Of a stretch of DNA of 64,000 nucleotides, positions 7,698-16,046 are shown piece after piece; position 1 is the first letter of the stretch; each line of letters begins with the position of its first letter. This stretch comes from Planctomycetota bacterium. Its GTDB lineage: Bacteria; Planctomycetota; Phycisphaerae; Sedimentisphaerales; Anaerobacaceae. The position numbers and the translations under genes were made by a program. The notes beneath the pieces are model-generated. The model made no database searches. It saw only the letters and a program-made list of their open reading frames with translations, and was not told the origin of the DNA. The DNA lies in contig JAUWIG010000025.1 of NCBI GenBank assembly GCA_030605475.1, positions 1-64,000 of the forward strand, written 5' to 3'.

Positions 7698-8596
7698 GTG
7701 GGTTTTTCCGGCAGGTATTTATCGAATTCGGCGATTACTTTTTCCTCATAGCTGCCGGCGTATTGGCCATTAATAAATTTATCAAATGCTTCATTATTGA
7801 ATCTCTGCCAGGATTTCTCTTCATCGCCCGGATTGATGGGATAGAACAAGGCATCGTTTGCTTTTGCAGCTTTCATATCGCCGGGCGCATCGCCAATCAT
7901 AAGAATATTATTCGGCTCATATTTTCCTTTGGCTGCAAAGGCCAGATGCTCGCTCTTTTTTCCCATTTCCTGGCCAGCTATTACTTTTACGTATTTGGCA
8001 ATGTCGTGTTCTTCCCACTCACGTGTAAGTGCTTCGCCGGGAGTGCCTGAGACCACGATAGCATCCGCCGATAGTGCGATTTTTTCCAGGCTTTCTCGTA
8101 CAAAGGGAAAAGGCGGCACATCTTTGACAATATCTTTTACAGCTCGATTGACCTGCTCACTCCACTGAAGTATATATTGCAATTCACTTTTGGCATCGGC
8201 ATTCGCAGCGGCGTCAATGGCCAGTTCGAGCCCTTCATTGCTAAGCAGACTTTTGGGGTCATCGACCCAGGCGAAGTAGTGCGGAAATTGCGGGACCTTG
8301 AAACTGCGGGCCTTGACCATCGGATGAGACGGCAGCAGTTCAGTTAAGATAAGCTTGATTGTTTTATGCCGGTTCGCGCCGCGTGTTTTTGAAAACAGGT
8401 CTGCAAACTCCTTGCACTGGCGTGCCGCCCAAGCTACGGGCTGGAGGCCAAAATATGCAATCATCCAGGGACAAAAACACTCGCGCTGCTTAATTCCCAT
8501 CGAGTCGAAGGCGCAGCCGTCCGAATCGATTCCGACGAAGAATTTCTTTTTTTGTTTAAAGTCTTTCAGTGGTTTTGCCGGGTCAAATTCAGTCAT
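7685..8596 (-). CDS. HAD-superfamily hydrolase in uronate operon
   Basis: A 303-residue HAD hydrolase. Motif I is GIDSDGCAFD with nucleophile Asp24 and acid/base Asp26; motif II is VVSGTPGEA; motif IV is MIGDAPGD. A helical cap domain spans about residues 35-170. The substrate is unknown; from context it may dephosphorylate a sugar acid phosphate or act as a house-cleaning phosphatase. It begins 25 bp after the SDR gene and overlaps the LarA-family gene, so it is translationally coupled in the operon. A kinase would fit the pathway better than a phosphatase, which makes its presence here notable. Confidence 0.82.
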   Translation of the reverse strand: MTEFDPAKPLKDFKQKKKFFVGIDSDGCAFDSMGIKQRECFCPWMIAYFGLQPVAWAARQCKEFADLFSKTRGANRHKTIKLILTELLPSHPMVKARSFKVPQFPHYFAWVDDPKSLLSNEGLELAIDAAANADAKSELQYILQWSEQVNRAVKDIVKDVPPFPFVRESLEKIALSADAIVVSGTPGEALTREWEEHDIAKYVKVIAGQEMGKKSEHLAFAAKGKYEPNNILMIGDAPGDMKAAKANDALFYPINPGDEEKSWQRFNNEAFDKFINGQYAGSYEEKVIAEFDKYLPEKPTWET

Positions 8597-8621
8597 TTTG
8601 CTCTCCTAAAAAAGAAAAATT

Positions 8622-9440
8622 TTATACTCCGCTAAACGCTGAGAATCCGCCGTCAATTGGGACAACGATTCCTGTGACAAACTCTGATGCGTCGCTTAAC
8701 AGCCACATAACCGTTCCAATGAGCTCTTCCGGCTGGCCGAACTTTCCCATAGGCGTATGGTCAATGATTGTCCTGCCGCGTGGAGTCAACTCGCCGGTTT
8801 TTTCATCAGTTAAGAGGAAACGGTTTTGTTCGGTAAGGAAAAACCCCGGCGCAATCGCATTGACACGAATGTTTTTGGAATAGTTCTGACACAGATGTAC
8901 CGCCAGCCATTGGGTAAAATTATTAACAGCGGCCTTGGCAGCGGAGTAGCCCATCACTTTGGTCAAGGGGCTGAGGGAGGCCATACTGGAGATATTCAAT
9001 ATTATACCCTGGCCGCGTTTAGCCATATCGGCGGCAAAAACCTGTGCTGTAAGAAAAGTGCCGATGAAATTGAGGTCGAATACGAACCGAACCGCATCAG
9101 CCGGCAGGTCAAAGAATGACAGGTCCGGTGAAGTGGTTGCTTCTTTTTTATTGCCGCCGGCGCCGTTAATCAGGACATCAATTTCACCAAGCTCGGCGAT
9201 GACTTTCTCCTTAGCTGACTCCAACGTATCCTTTTCCAAGACGTTGCACTTGACGGCGATTGCGGTGCCGCCGCTGGATTTGATTTTCTTGGCGACTTTG
9301 TTTGCAGCATCCTCGAGCAAATCCAGCACAGCGACTTTTGCGCCGGCTTTGGCCAGAGCCCCCGCCATTGCGCCACAAAGAACACCACCGGCGCCGGTAA
9401 TTGCGATTACTCTGCCCGTCAAATCGAATAATTCTTTCAT
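8622..9440 (-). CDS. SDR oxidoreductase, probable fructuronate reductase (UxuB-type)
   Basis: A 272-residue short-chain dehydrogenase. It has the cofactor motif TGAGGVLCGAMA (residues 15-26), INGAGGN (91-97), a catalytic Ser at about 152, Tyr165 and Lys169 (YSAAK), and a C-terminal VPIDGGFSAFSGV. The sequence resembles the SDR type of D-mannonate oxidoreductase, which reduces D-fructuronate to D-mannonate with NAD(P)H, rather than the long-chain UxuB. It follows the UxaE-like gene by 18 bp, which supports the role: UxaE would supply fructuronate from tagaturonate. Other sugar-acid reductions remain possible. Confidence 0.82.
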   Translation of the reverse strand: MKELFDLTGRVIAITGAGGVLCGAMAGALAKAGAKVAVLDLLEDAANKVAKKIKSSGGTAIAVKCNVLEKDTLESAKEKVIAELGEIDVLINGAGGNKKEATTSPDLSFFDLPADAVRFVFDLNFIGTFLTAQVFAADMAKRGQGIILNISSMASLSPLTKVMGYSAAKAAVNNFTQWLAVHLCQNYSKNIRVNAIAPGFFLTEQNRFLLTDEKTGELTPRGRTIIDHTPMGKFGQPEELIGTVMWLLSDASEFVTGIVVPIDGGFSAFSGV

Positions 9441-9458
9441 TCTTCTATATCCTTCCTA

Positions 9459-10706
9459 TTATTCCATAAAGATGGGTTTTATATGCCGTTCGTAGATATT
9501 TTCTGTTACATTCTGCGCGATTATTTCCTCGTGTCTTTCCAGGGCATTGGTATAAACTTCGCCCATTTCAACGGCAATTTTATATGCCACGTGCAGGAGC
9601 TGACGGAAATTAGGGTCGTACCTATCACAGGACTGGTCGTGACGCAAGGCACCGGCGAATTCATCGCCGCTCCACCGGTCAACAACTTGTGGCGATGGCA
9701 GCTTATCCTTTTCGATATCGATGACTGTGGCGTACGGGGCGCAGAGCTCATCGAATCGCGACAGCGCGCCGGCATAAGCTCGTTTGGCGATTGACAAGCC
9801 GTCCGGCGCCGCTAAAGCCAGCCCGATAAGCTCTTCAAGCCAGGTTGTTCCGGCGGTCTTAATATGCAGGCCTGCATCGAATTTTTTCAGCGCCTTGTTC
9901 ATTGGCTCGTAAATCGAGAACTTGTCACTACCGGAGTGTACACTTAATTTCAAGTCCTGAGGCAAACCAAATTTCCTGATAGCGAAAGCAATGACTGCAA
10001 GGTCTTCTTCAAACTCTTTTGCAAACTGAGCGACGTCGCCGACATAATCAACACCCTTGTTGAAACGTCCGGTGAATTTCGGGGCTATTGTCTGGGCAGG
10101 GATACCCTCGTCAGCAACGGCGGCAAGGATAAAGAGCATTTCAACCGGTGTCTGCGGTTTATCAGTTTCATCCATCGAAACTTCGGTAATAAAATTGCCA
10201 GCACCTTTGGCTTCGGCGATATGACGGTAGATTTTGCCAGCTTCTTCAATCGCCAGCAGAACTTTACGTGCTATGCCATTGATTTGCTCCTCGGTGATAT
10301 CGAAGGTTTCATCAATTCCCGGAATGGCCAAGGAGCCAATATACTTTTTGTATTTGTTTGTGAAAGCACTTACGTCGTTTTCGTCTGCGGCCTTTCCGAT
10401 GAAGTCGGCGACATCGAGAGTAAAGAAATCACTCGAATCGATGAACAAGTCGATATTGTTCAGGCCGATATGGTCCGCATCCACATAATATGAATCGTTC
10501 CACCCCAATGCCCTGACTGCCTCGTCGGCCTCGGCGCGAACAGAAGCCGGCGTAGTTTTGATAATTGTGTGCTCGCGGTGCGATTTGTTCCAGACAGGCG
10601 TTATGTTGACGCCCTGCTCGCTTGCATTTATTATGGCCTGCAACTGGGCTTTTCCCTGGTGGCCGAATCTATCACCAACTCCGAATGAATACTTCCCTAA
10701 AATCAT
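9459..10706 (-). CDS. uxaE: Tagaturonate/fructuronate epimerase (UxaE family)
   Basis: A 415-residue protein of the UxaE family, first shown in Thermotoga to convert D-tagaturonate to D-fructuronate in a metal-dependent reaction. Recognisable stretches are the N-terminal KYSFGVGDRFGHQGKAQL, YYVDADHIGL (His and Asp probable ligands), FTGRFNKGVDYVGD and SVHSGSDKFSIY. It is the promoter-proximal gene of the operon. Its start ATG has GGAAAGGAT about nine bases upstream. The upstream 327 bp, shared with a divergent aldehyde dehydrogenase gene, contains three tandem 53-bp repeats and must hold the promoter. Confidence 0.88.
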   Translation of the reverse strand: MILGKYSFGVGDRFGHQGKAQLQAIINASEQGVNITPVWNKSHREHTIIKTTPASVRAEADEAVRALGWNDSYYVDADHIGLNNIDLFIDSSDFFTLDVADFIGKAADENDVSAFTNKYKKYIGSLAIPGIDETFDITEEQINGIARKVLLAIEEAGKIYRHIAEAKGAGNFITEVSMDETDKPQTPVEMLFILAAVADEGIPAQTIAPKFTGRFNKGVDYVGDVAQFAKEFEEDLAVIAFAIRKFGLPQDLKLSVHSGSDKFSIYEPMNKALKKFDAGLHIKTAGTTWLEELIGLALAAPDGLSIAKRAYAGALSRFDELCAPYATVIDIEKDKLPSPQVVDRWSGDEFAGALRHDQSCDRYDPNFRQLLHVAYKIAVEMGEVYTNALERHEEIIAQNVTENIYERHIKPIFME

Positions 10707-10845
10707 AGTTTAGTTATCCTTTCCATAATCAAAACACGCTGTCATCCACTTGCCGGAAAATATATGCTATTTCCCTGAAAACTTCAAGCTGTTTTGGGAA
10801 ATGTGTGACAAATAGAATTGAAAAATAGTTCCATCTTACTTGAAA

Positions 10846-11004
10846 GGCAAGTATTTACCGCTCCCTTACGGTCGCGGCTCTGTTAGGTTCGTTCCGTTGG
10901 CAAGTATTTACCGCTCTCTTGCGGTCGCGGCTCCGTTAGGTTCGTTCCGTTGGCAAGTATTTACAGCTCTCTTACGGTCGCGGCCCTGTTAGGTTCGTTC
11001 CGTT
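10846..11004. repeat. Three tandem 53-bp repeats
   Basis: Three head-to-tail units at 10846-10898, 10899-10951 and 10952-11004. Each begins GGCAAGTATTTAC and contains GCTCYCTTRCGGTCGCGGC and TGTTAGGTTCGTTCCGTT. Units differ at only a few positions. They occupy the gap between two divergent genes. The regular length could reflect a recent tandem duplication or iterated binding sites. There are no spacers, so it is not a CRISPR array. Confidence 0.95.
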
Positions 11005-11033
11005 GGCTTTTCAAGAATCAATAAGAATAAATA

Positions 11034-12611
11034 TTGACGAGTAAGTATAAGCCTATAGAATTAAGGCCACGAAAAATAAAAAGGATATTTTTTCTAATCG
11101 GCTGTCCAGTAAAAGGAACACTCCTGAATAACATTAAAATTGTTAAAAATTATATTGGTGGCGAATGGGCAGAAGCCCAGTGCAGTGGTTACCTGGACAT
11201 TGAAAATCCAAGCACCGGTGAGGTAATTGGGAAAGTGCCGCTGTCAACACCGGCGGAAGTGAATCGGGCCATTGATGCGGCCCAATCGGCCTTTACCGAA
11301 TGGGGCCGGATGCCGGTGGCGCGACGTGTTGGGTATCTGTATGCCTTAAGAAATGTCCTGCGTGAAAACGAGGAGAAAATCAGCCGAACACTTGCAGCGG
11401 AAATGGGCAAGTCGCTTCCCGACGCCAGGGCGGAGATGAAACGCACCTTCGAAAACATCGAGGTCGCCTGCGGGATGCCGGTATTACAGCAGGGTGATAA
11501 GCTAATCGGCTCTTCCTATGGGATTGACGGCGAAGTGATTCGTCTGCCGTTGGGGGTATTTACTTTGATTGCTCCTTTTAACTTTCCGGCAATGGCGCCG
11601 TTCTGGTTTACTCCCTACGCGTTAGCTACGGGCAATACCTACGTTGCCAAACCTTCTGAGCAAGTGCCTTTGACTATGGAGCTGATTACTGAGTGCATAG
11701 ACCAAATCGGTTTGCCCTGGGGTGTATTCAACCTGGTCAATGGTGACAAGGCAGCGGCTTGTGCATTTATTGATAATCCGAAAGTTAAAGGAGTATCCTT
11801 TGTTGGCAGGTCCGAGACCTGCCGTATTATAGCCCAAAAGTGCGCTGCCGCTAACAAGCGATACCAGGCTATGGGCAGTGCCAAGAACCATTTAGTTGTG
11901 ATGCCGGATTATTCCAAGCTTGACCAGCTTATTCGTAATATGAGTACTTCGTGCTACGGCTGCGCGGGACAGAGATGTATGGCAGCTTCAGCCATAGTGC
12001 CCGTTGGCGATGATATGTACAAGACCGTTTGCGAAAAGTTCATTTCCGAATCGAAAAAGATTATAGTTGCCAATCCTCTTGACCCTAAGGTTGCGGCCGA
12101 ATCGATGGTTATGGGGCCGGTCATCTCCGCCAAGGCAAAAAAGTTCATTTTGGGTATGATTGAAACAGGCCTTAATGAAGGCGCAACGCTGGCGCTGGAC
12201 GGACGGGACATCAAAATTCCCGGCTGCGAGAAAGGCCACTTCATCGGCCCAACCATTTTTACCGACGTAAAGCCGGGTATGGAAATCCACAAGACCGAGA
12301 TTTTTGGCCCGGTAGTGGTCATTCTTAAAGCGAGCAGTCTCGATGAGGCGATAGAAATAATCAATGAGCACCAGTACGCCAACGCTGCTTCAATTTACAC
12401 ACAGAACGGCTACTATGCCCGTAAGTTCAAGCTCGAGGTACAATGCGGAATGATTGGTGTTAACATCGGTATACCGGCGCCGGTAGCGTATTTGCCTTTC
12501 GGCGGTATGAAAAACTCTATGATGTGCGACATTAAAATGCAAAGTAAAGCGGCAATTGATTTCTTTACCGAAGACAAGATTATTACCGAGCGATACTGGC
12601 AGGAGGATTGA
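11034..12611 (+). CDS. Aldehyde dehydrogenase, methylmalonate-semialdehyde type
   Basis: An aldehyde dehydrogenase of up to 525 residues. IAPFNFPAMAPFWF, VAKPSEQVPLT and the catalytic-Cys segment GCAGQRCMA identify it. As in the ALDH6 family (MmsA/IolA), the usual catalytic Glu is absent: AMGSAKNH stands where other ALDHs have ELGGK. Homology starts only near IVKNYIGGEW, so the first 35 residues from the TTG at 11034 are doubtful; CTG near 11125, preceded by AAAAGGAAC, is a possible true start. It overlaps the next gene's frame and shares its operon with a hydroxyacid-oxoacid transhydrogenase. That pairing suggests succinate or malonate semialdehyde as substrate, but this is not shown by sequence. 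Confidence 0.85.
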   Translation: MTSKYKPIELRPRKIKRIFFLIGCPVKGTLLNNIKIVKNYIGGEWAEAQCSGYLDIENPSTGEVIGKVPLSTPAEVNRAIDAAQSAFTEWGRMPVARRVGYLYALRNVLRENEEKISRTLAAEMGKSLPDARAEMKRTFENIEVACGMPVLQQGDKLIGSSYGIDGEVIRLPLGVFTLIAPFNFPAMAPFWFTPYALATGNTYVAKPSEQVPLTMELITECIDQIGLPWGVFNLVNGDKAAACAFIDNPKVKGVSFVGRSETCRIIAQKCAAANKRYQAMGSAKNHLVVMPDYSKLDQLIRNMSTSCYGCAGQRCMAASAIVPVGDDMYKTVCEKFISESKKIIVANPLDPKVAAESMVMGPVISAKAKKFILGMIETGLNEGATLALDGRDIKIPGCEKGHFIGPTIFTDVKPGMEIHKTEIFGPVVVILKASSLDEAIEIINEHQYANAASIYTQNGYYARKFKLEVQCGMIGVNIGIPAPVAYLPFGGMKNSMMCDIKMQSKAAIDFFTEDKIITERYWQED

Positions 12612-12625
12612 AAGGAGATACTATT

Positions 12626-13903
12626 ATGGAGTACGATACTGCGTTTCAGATGGCCACGTCGAACATTCGTTACGGCCCTGGCGTTACCAAGGAAATCGGA
12701 ATGGACCTGGCTGATATGGGTGTCAAGCAAGTAATGGTCTGCACGGACCCGCAACTGGCCAAACTGGAGCCGGTAGCCACTGTGCTCAAATCGCTTGACG
12801 ATGAGAAGGTCGGTTATGCGTTGTTCGACGCGGTGCGCATCGAGCCGACGGACGAATCATTCCAGGAAGCGACAGCGTTTTCCAAATCGCAACCGTTCGA
12901 CGGCTTTGTCGCGGTTGGCGGCGGCTCGACGATAGACACCGCCAAGGCGGCGAACCTTTACACCACGTATCCCGCCGATTTTCTGGATTACGTCAATGCA
13001 CCAATCGGTAAAGGTAAGCCCATCCCTGGTCCGCTCAAGCCCTTGATTGCCGTTCCGACGACCGCCGGCACCGGAAGTGAGACAACTGGGGTGGCGATTT
13101 TCGATTTGGTAAAGATGCACGCCAAGACCGGCATCGCTAACACACAGCTCAAACCAACAATCGGCCTCATCGACCCGAATAACACCAGGACGCTGCCGCC
13201 GCAGGTCGCAGCGTCAACCGGCCTGGACGTGCTCACCCACGCAATCGAGTCATACACTGCCAAGCCATATAATCAGCGTCCCAAACCAGCTCGACCCATC
13301 TTACGGCCGGCATATCAAGGCTCGAATCCCATCAGTGACATCTGGTCGCTGCACGCACTGCGCATGGTCGGTGAGTTTCTGCTGCGTGCGGTCGAAGACC
13401 CGACCAACGACGAAGCACGCGGAATGATGATGCTGGCCGCGTCCTATGCGGGTATCGGTTTCGGCAATGCCGGCGTTCAACTGGCGCACGGAATGTCCTA
13501 TCCGGTTTCTGGAATGGCGCGCGACTACAAACCGGACGGCTACAATGTGGACCATCCTATCATTCCGCACGGCATCTCAGTGGTCGTCTGCGCCCCAGCC
13601 ATGTTCCGCTTCACCGCGCCGGCCTGGCCCGAACGGCACCTGGACGCCGCTGAAGCGCTAGGTGCTGACATCACCGACGCAAAACCGGCAGATGCCGGCA
13701 GAATCCTTGCCGACCGCATTATCGAGTTTATGCGAAGGCTTAATATGCCCAACGGCCTGTCGGCAGTCGGCTACACGCACGACGACATCCCTGCTCTGGT
13801 TCAGGGCACACTGCCGCAGCATCGCGTGACGAAACTGTCGCCGAGGCCGGCTGATGAAAAGGACTTACAGAAGCTTTTTGAAGACGCGATGACCTACTGG
13901 TAA
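12626..13903 (+). CDS. Hydroxyacid-oxoacid transhydrogenase (ADHFE1-like)
   Basis: A 425-residue iron-dependent alcohol dehydrogenase superfamily protein, strikingly like animal ADHFE1. Shared segments include SNIRYGPGVT near the N terminus, FVAVGGGSTIDTAKAANLY, FLDYVNAPIGKGKP, AVPTTAGTGSETTGVAIFD, RPAYQGSNPISDIW and GIGFGNAGVQLAHGMSYP. ADHFE1 oxidises 4-hydroxybutyrate to succinate semialdehyde while reducing 2-oxoglutarate to D-2-hydroxyglutarate, with bound NAD recycled. The start is ATG at 12626, eight bases after AAGGAG. The gene is visibly richer in G+C than its neighbours, which may indicate transfer. The preceding aldehyde dehydrogenase could remove the semialdehyde. Confidence 0.9.
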   Translation: MEYDTAFQMATSNIRYGPGVTKEIGMDLADMGVKQVMVCTDPQLAKLEPVATVLKSLDDEKVGYALFDAVRIEPTDESFQEATAFSKSQPFDGFVAVGGGSTIDTAKAANLYTTYPADFLDYVNAPIGKGKPIPGPLKPLIAVPTTAGTGSETTGVAIFDLVKMHAKTGIANTQLKPTIGLIDPNNTRTLPPQVAASTGLDVLTHAIESYTAKPYNQRPKPARPILRPAYQGSNPISDIWSLHALRMVGEFLLRAVEDPTNDEARGMMMLAASYAGIGFGNAGVQLAHGMSYPVSGMARDYKPDGYNVDHPIIPHGISVVVCAPAMFRFTAPAWPERHLDAAEALGADITDAKPADAGRILADRIIEFMRRLNMPNGLSAVGYTHDDIPALVQGTLPQHRVTKLSPRPADEKDLQKLFEDAMTYW

Positions 13904-13932
13904 GTTTGAGAGCTTCACTGCAAGGGCCTACT

Positions 13933-15627
13933 TTATACGTTCGCTATCAGATAAACCACGAGAACGATTACAGCGGCGCATGCCCAGCCGACCAGGAACC
14001 CAATTATTGAGATAAGGGTCGGGACCGGTATTTCGAGGTTCGTGTTCGGGAAGAAATTTCTTTTCTCCGGCACGACCGTACCGGCAGGCAAGGTGCAGGG
14101 GACAGATACCTTTTCGCCCAGGGCGACAGGGGTCCGCAGCAGCGCGTAGAAATTGTCGAGTTTTTCCTTGGCAACCGGTTTTGTGAACAGGCTTACAACG
14201 ATTCCGACCACTAATCCTGCTGCCAAATAGAAGAGCATCTGCCATGGCAGATAGATTTCCTGTCCGGCTTCTTTTACCATTACAAATCTGAGTGCCTCGT
14301 TTCCGGGGAAGTCAGCCATAAACGAGACGAAAAAGGATTTGGTGGTGAGCCACCAAACCACAAATGCCGTTAGTGTAGCTGCCCAGGCGGCTGCCACCGT
14401 GGTTCGTCTCCAGAAAAGTCCCAGCCAGAAAGCGATAGCCATCATTGGGCAAATCTTCCAGAATATCTCCAGAGCATCTACAACGGTAGGCACCCAGTAA
14501 GCGAAGGCGATGCCGCCGGCCACTACTACTACCGCTGCAATTCGCCCCACCAGTACGTAGTGAGACTGGTTTTTGTCAGGAATTAAACGCTTGTAGAAAT
14601 TTTCGGTAAGCAATCCTGCGGAGGCGATCATAAATGAGTCACAGGAACTCATCACTGCGGCGAGGATTGCGGCAAGAAACAGCCCAAGCATGCCCGGCAG
14701 GATTTTTGGCAGGAATTCGCCGGCCACCGCACCGAAGACCTTATCAGGCTCGATTTCGCGTCCGGCGAAATAGACGATAGCGGCAAGACCGGTCAGACAC
14801 CACGGGATAGTGCATAACCGCTTAATCATAGTTCCAAACATAAAGCCAACCCGTCCTTCCATCTCTGTCTTGCCGGCGGCACAATTTCCCATAGTATGTG
14901 GCTGGGTCACAATGCCCACAAGAGCATTGAGGGCAATAACTATAATGTAGAAAAGCCCAATCTCCGCAGGGGCAACCATGGAAAGCATCTCCGGGTCGGC
15001 AATCTTCTCCCGTATCCCCGCTAATCCGCCTACTGCATTCAGTATTAGGGGCAGAAGCAGGAATGAGAAAATGATGGTCAAGATACCCTGTATGAAGTCT
15101 GTTATAATGGCGGCAGACAGCCCCCCGGCAACTCCATATACGACGAATATTATCGTCATAGCAAAGATGGCCCAACCGGAGGTTATTAAACCGCCGGTAC
15201 TGGCAGAAATGACTTCACTTGAGCCTTTGAGCATCATACCAATGGTAACCACCAAGCTTAGCGAGCCGACGATAGCGAATAACATTGAAACACTGGTGCT
15301 GAATCTGGACTCGAAGACATCAGCAGTAGTTATAGCCCGAAAACGTCTAAAAACCGGAGCAATCAGCCAGTAGAAAGGTGTTACGGGCAGCCAGAGCCAC
15401 TGATACCAGATACCAGATAGCCCGTTAGTAAAGCTCTTGGAGGCGACGCTGACAGCCTGGTCGGAGTGCGTGCCGGTGCCGAACGAATGCATCATCATAA
15501 ATGCCTTGCCGAATCTGCGGGGCATAAAAAAATCGCTGATGTTTTTTATTCTCCTCGCCGCCCAGACCCCGATGGCAGTAATGCCGATGAAATAAACCAC
15601 CAAAATACCGTAATCTGCTATGTGCAT
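13933..15627 (-). CDS. Sodium:solute symporter (SSS family)
   Basis: A 564-residue membrane protein with about 13-14 hydrophobic helices. The N-terminal YFIGITAIGVWAARR and DFFMPRRFGKAFMMMHSFGTG, and the segment AAILAAVMSSCDSFMIASAGL in the helix 8/9 region, are SSS-family signatures, including the Ser residues that help bind sodium. It probably imports a sugar or sugar acid with sodium. It converges on the transhydrogenase gene with a 29-bp gap; proximity to the uronate operon makes a uronate or oligouronide plausible, but that is inference. Confidence 0.88.
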   Translation of the reverse strand: MHIADYGILVVYFIGITAIGVWAARRIKNISDFFMPRRFGKAFMMMHSFGTGTHSDQAVSVASKSFTNGLSGIWYQWLWLPVTPFYWLIAPVFRRFRAITTADVFESRFSTSVSMLFAIVGSLSLVVTIGMMLKGSSEVISASTGGLITSGWAIFAMTIIFVVYGVAGGLSAAIITDFIQGILTIIFSFLLLPLILNAVGGLAGIREKIADPEMLSMVAPAEIGLFYIIVIALNALVGIVTQPHTMGNCAAGKTEMEGRVGFMFGTMIKRLCTIPWCLTGLAAIVYFAGREIEPDKVFGAVAGEFLPKILPGMLGLFLAAILAAVMSSCDSFMIASAGLLTENFYKRLIPDKNQSHYVLVGRIAAVVVVAGGIAFAYWVPTVVDALEIFWKICPMMAIAFWLGLFWRRTTVAAAWAATLTAFVVWWLTTKSFFVSFMADFPGNEALRFVMVKEAGQEIYLPWQMLFYLAAGLVVGIVVSLFTKPVAKEKLDNFYALLRTPVALGEKVSVPCTLPAGTVVPEKRNFFPNTNLEIPVPTLISIIGFLVGWACAAVIVLVVYLIANV

Positions 15628-15859
15628 AATTCTCTACTCCTTATTATTGAGACGCTATGAAAAAAGGCCGTTTTTACCGGCTTCTATAATGGCAGTACCC
15701 GGTATCACCAAGGGGTTATTGCTAAAGTAAGTGCCGGCATTATAAGGGAAATACGGATAGAAACAATGAAAAACTTTTTTTGCTATTGTGGTAGAAAATG
15801 ACAACCTTTCAACCAGGGGATTGACCGAGTCGTGGTTTTTTATTATTATTTCTTTACCT

Positions 15860-15931
15860 GCCAACGTAGCTCAACGGTAGAGCTCTGGTTTTGTAAACCA
15901 GCGGTTGTCGGTTCGAATCCGACCGTTGGCT
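15860..15931 (+). tRNA. tRNA-Thr (anticodon TGT)
   Basis: A 72-base cloverleaf: acceptor arms GCCAACG and CGTTGGC pair perfectly, the D arm is GCTCAACGGTAGAGC, the anticodon stem CTGGT/ACCAG encloses TTTGTAA with anticodon TGT, and the T arm is GTCGGTTCGAATCCGAC. CCA is not encoded. The discriminator is T. It is a solitary tRNA between the symporter and MEMO genes, both of which are on the other strand. Confidence 0.97.
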
Positions 15932-16046
15932 GTAGCTCGTATTGCGTCGTGCGTATTGAGTATTGCGTGAAAAATTATCAACTGCTGATTCCCAAATCCA
16001 GTCAGCAACTGAAAATTTGAAAACGACCACGATACGCAATACGATA

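Noticed and set aside
10846-11004. Possible CRISPR array
   Set aside because: The three 53-bp units are directly adjacent with no spacers and no cas genes are present.
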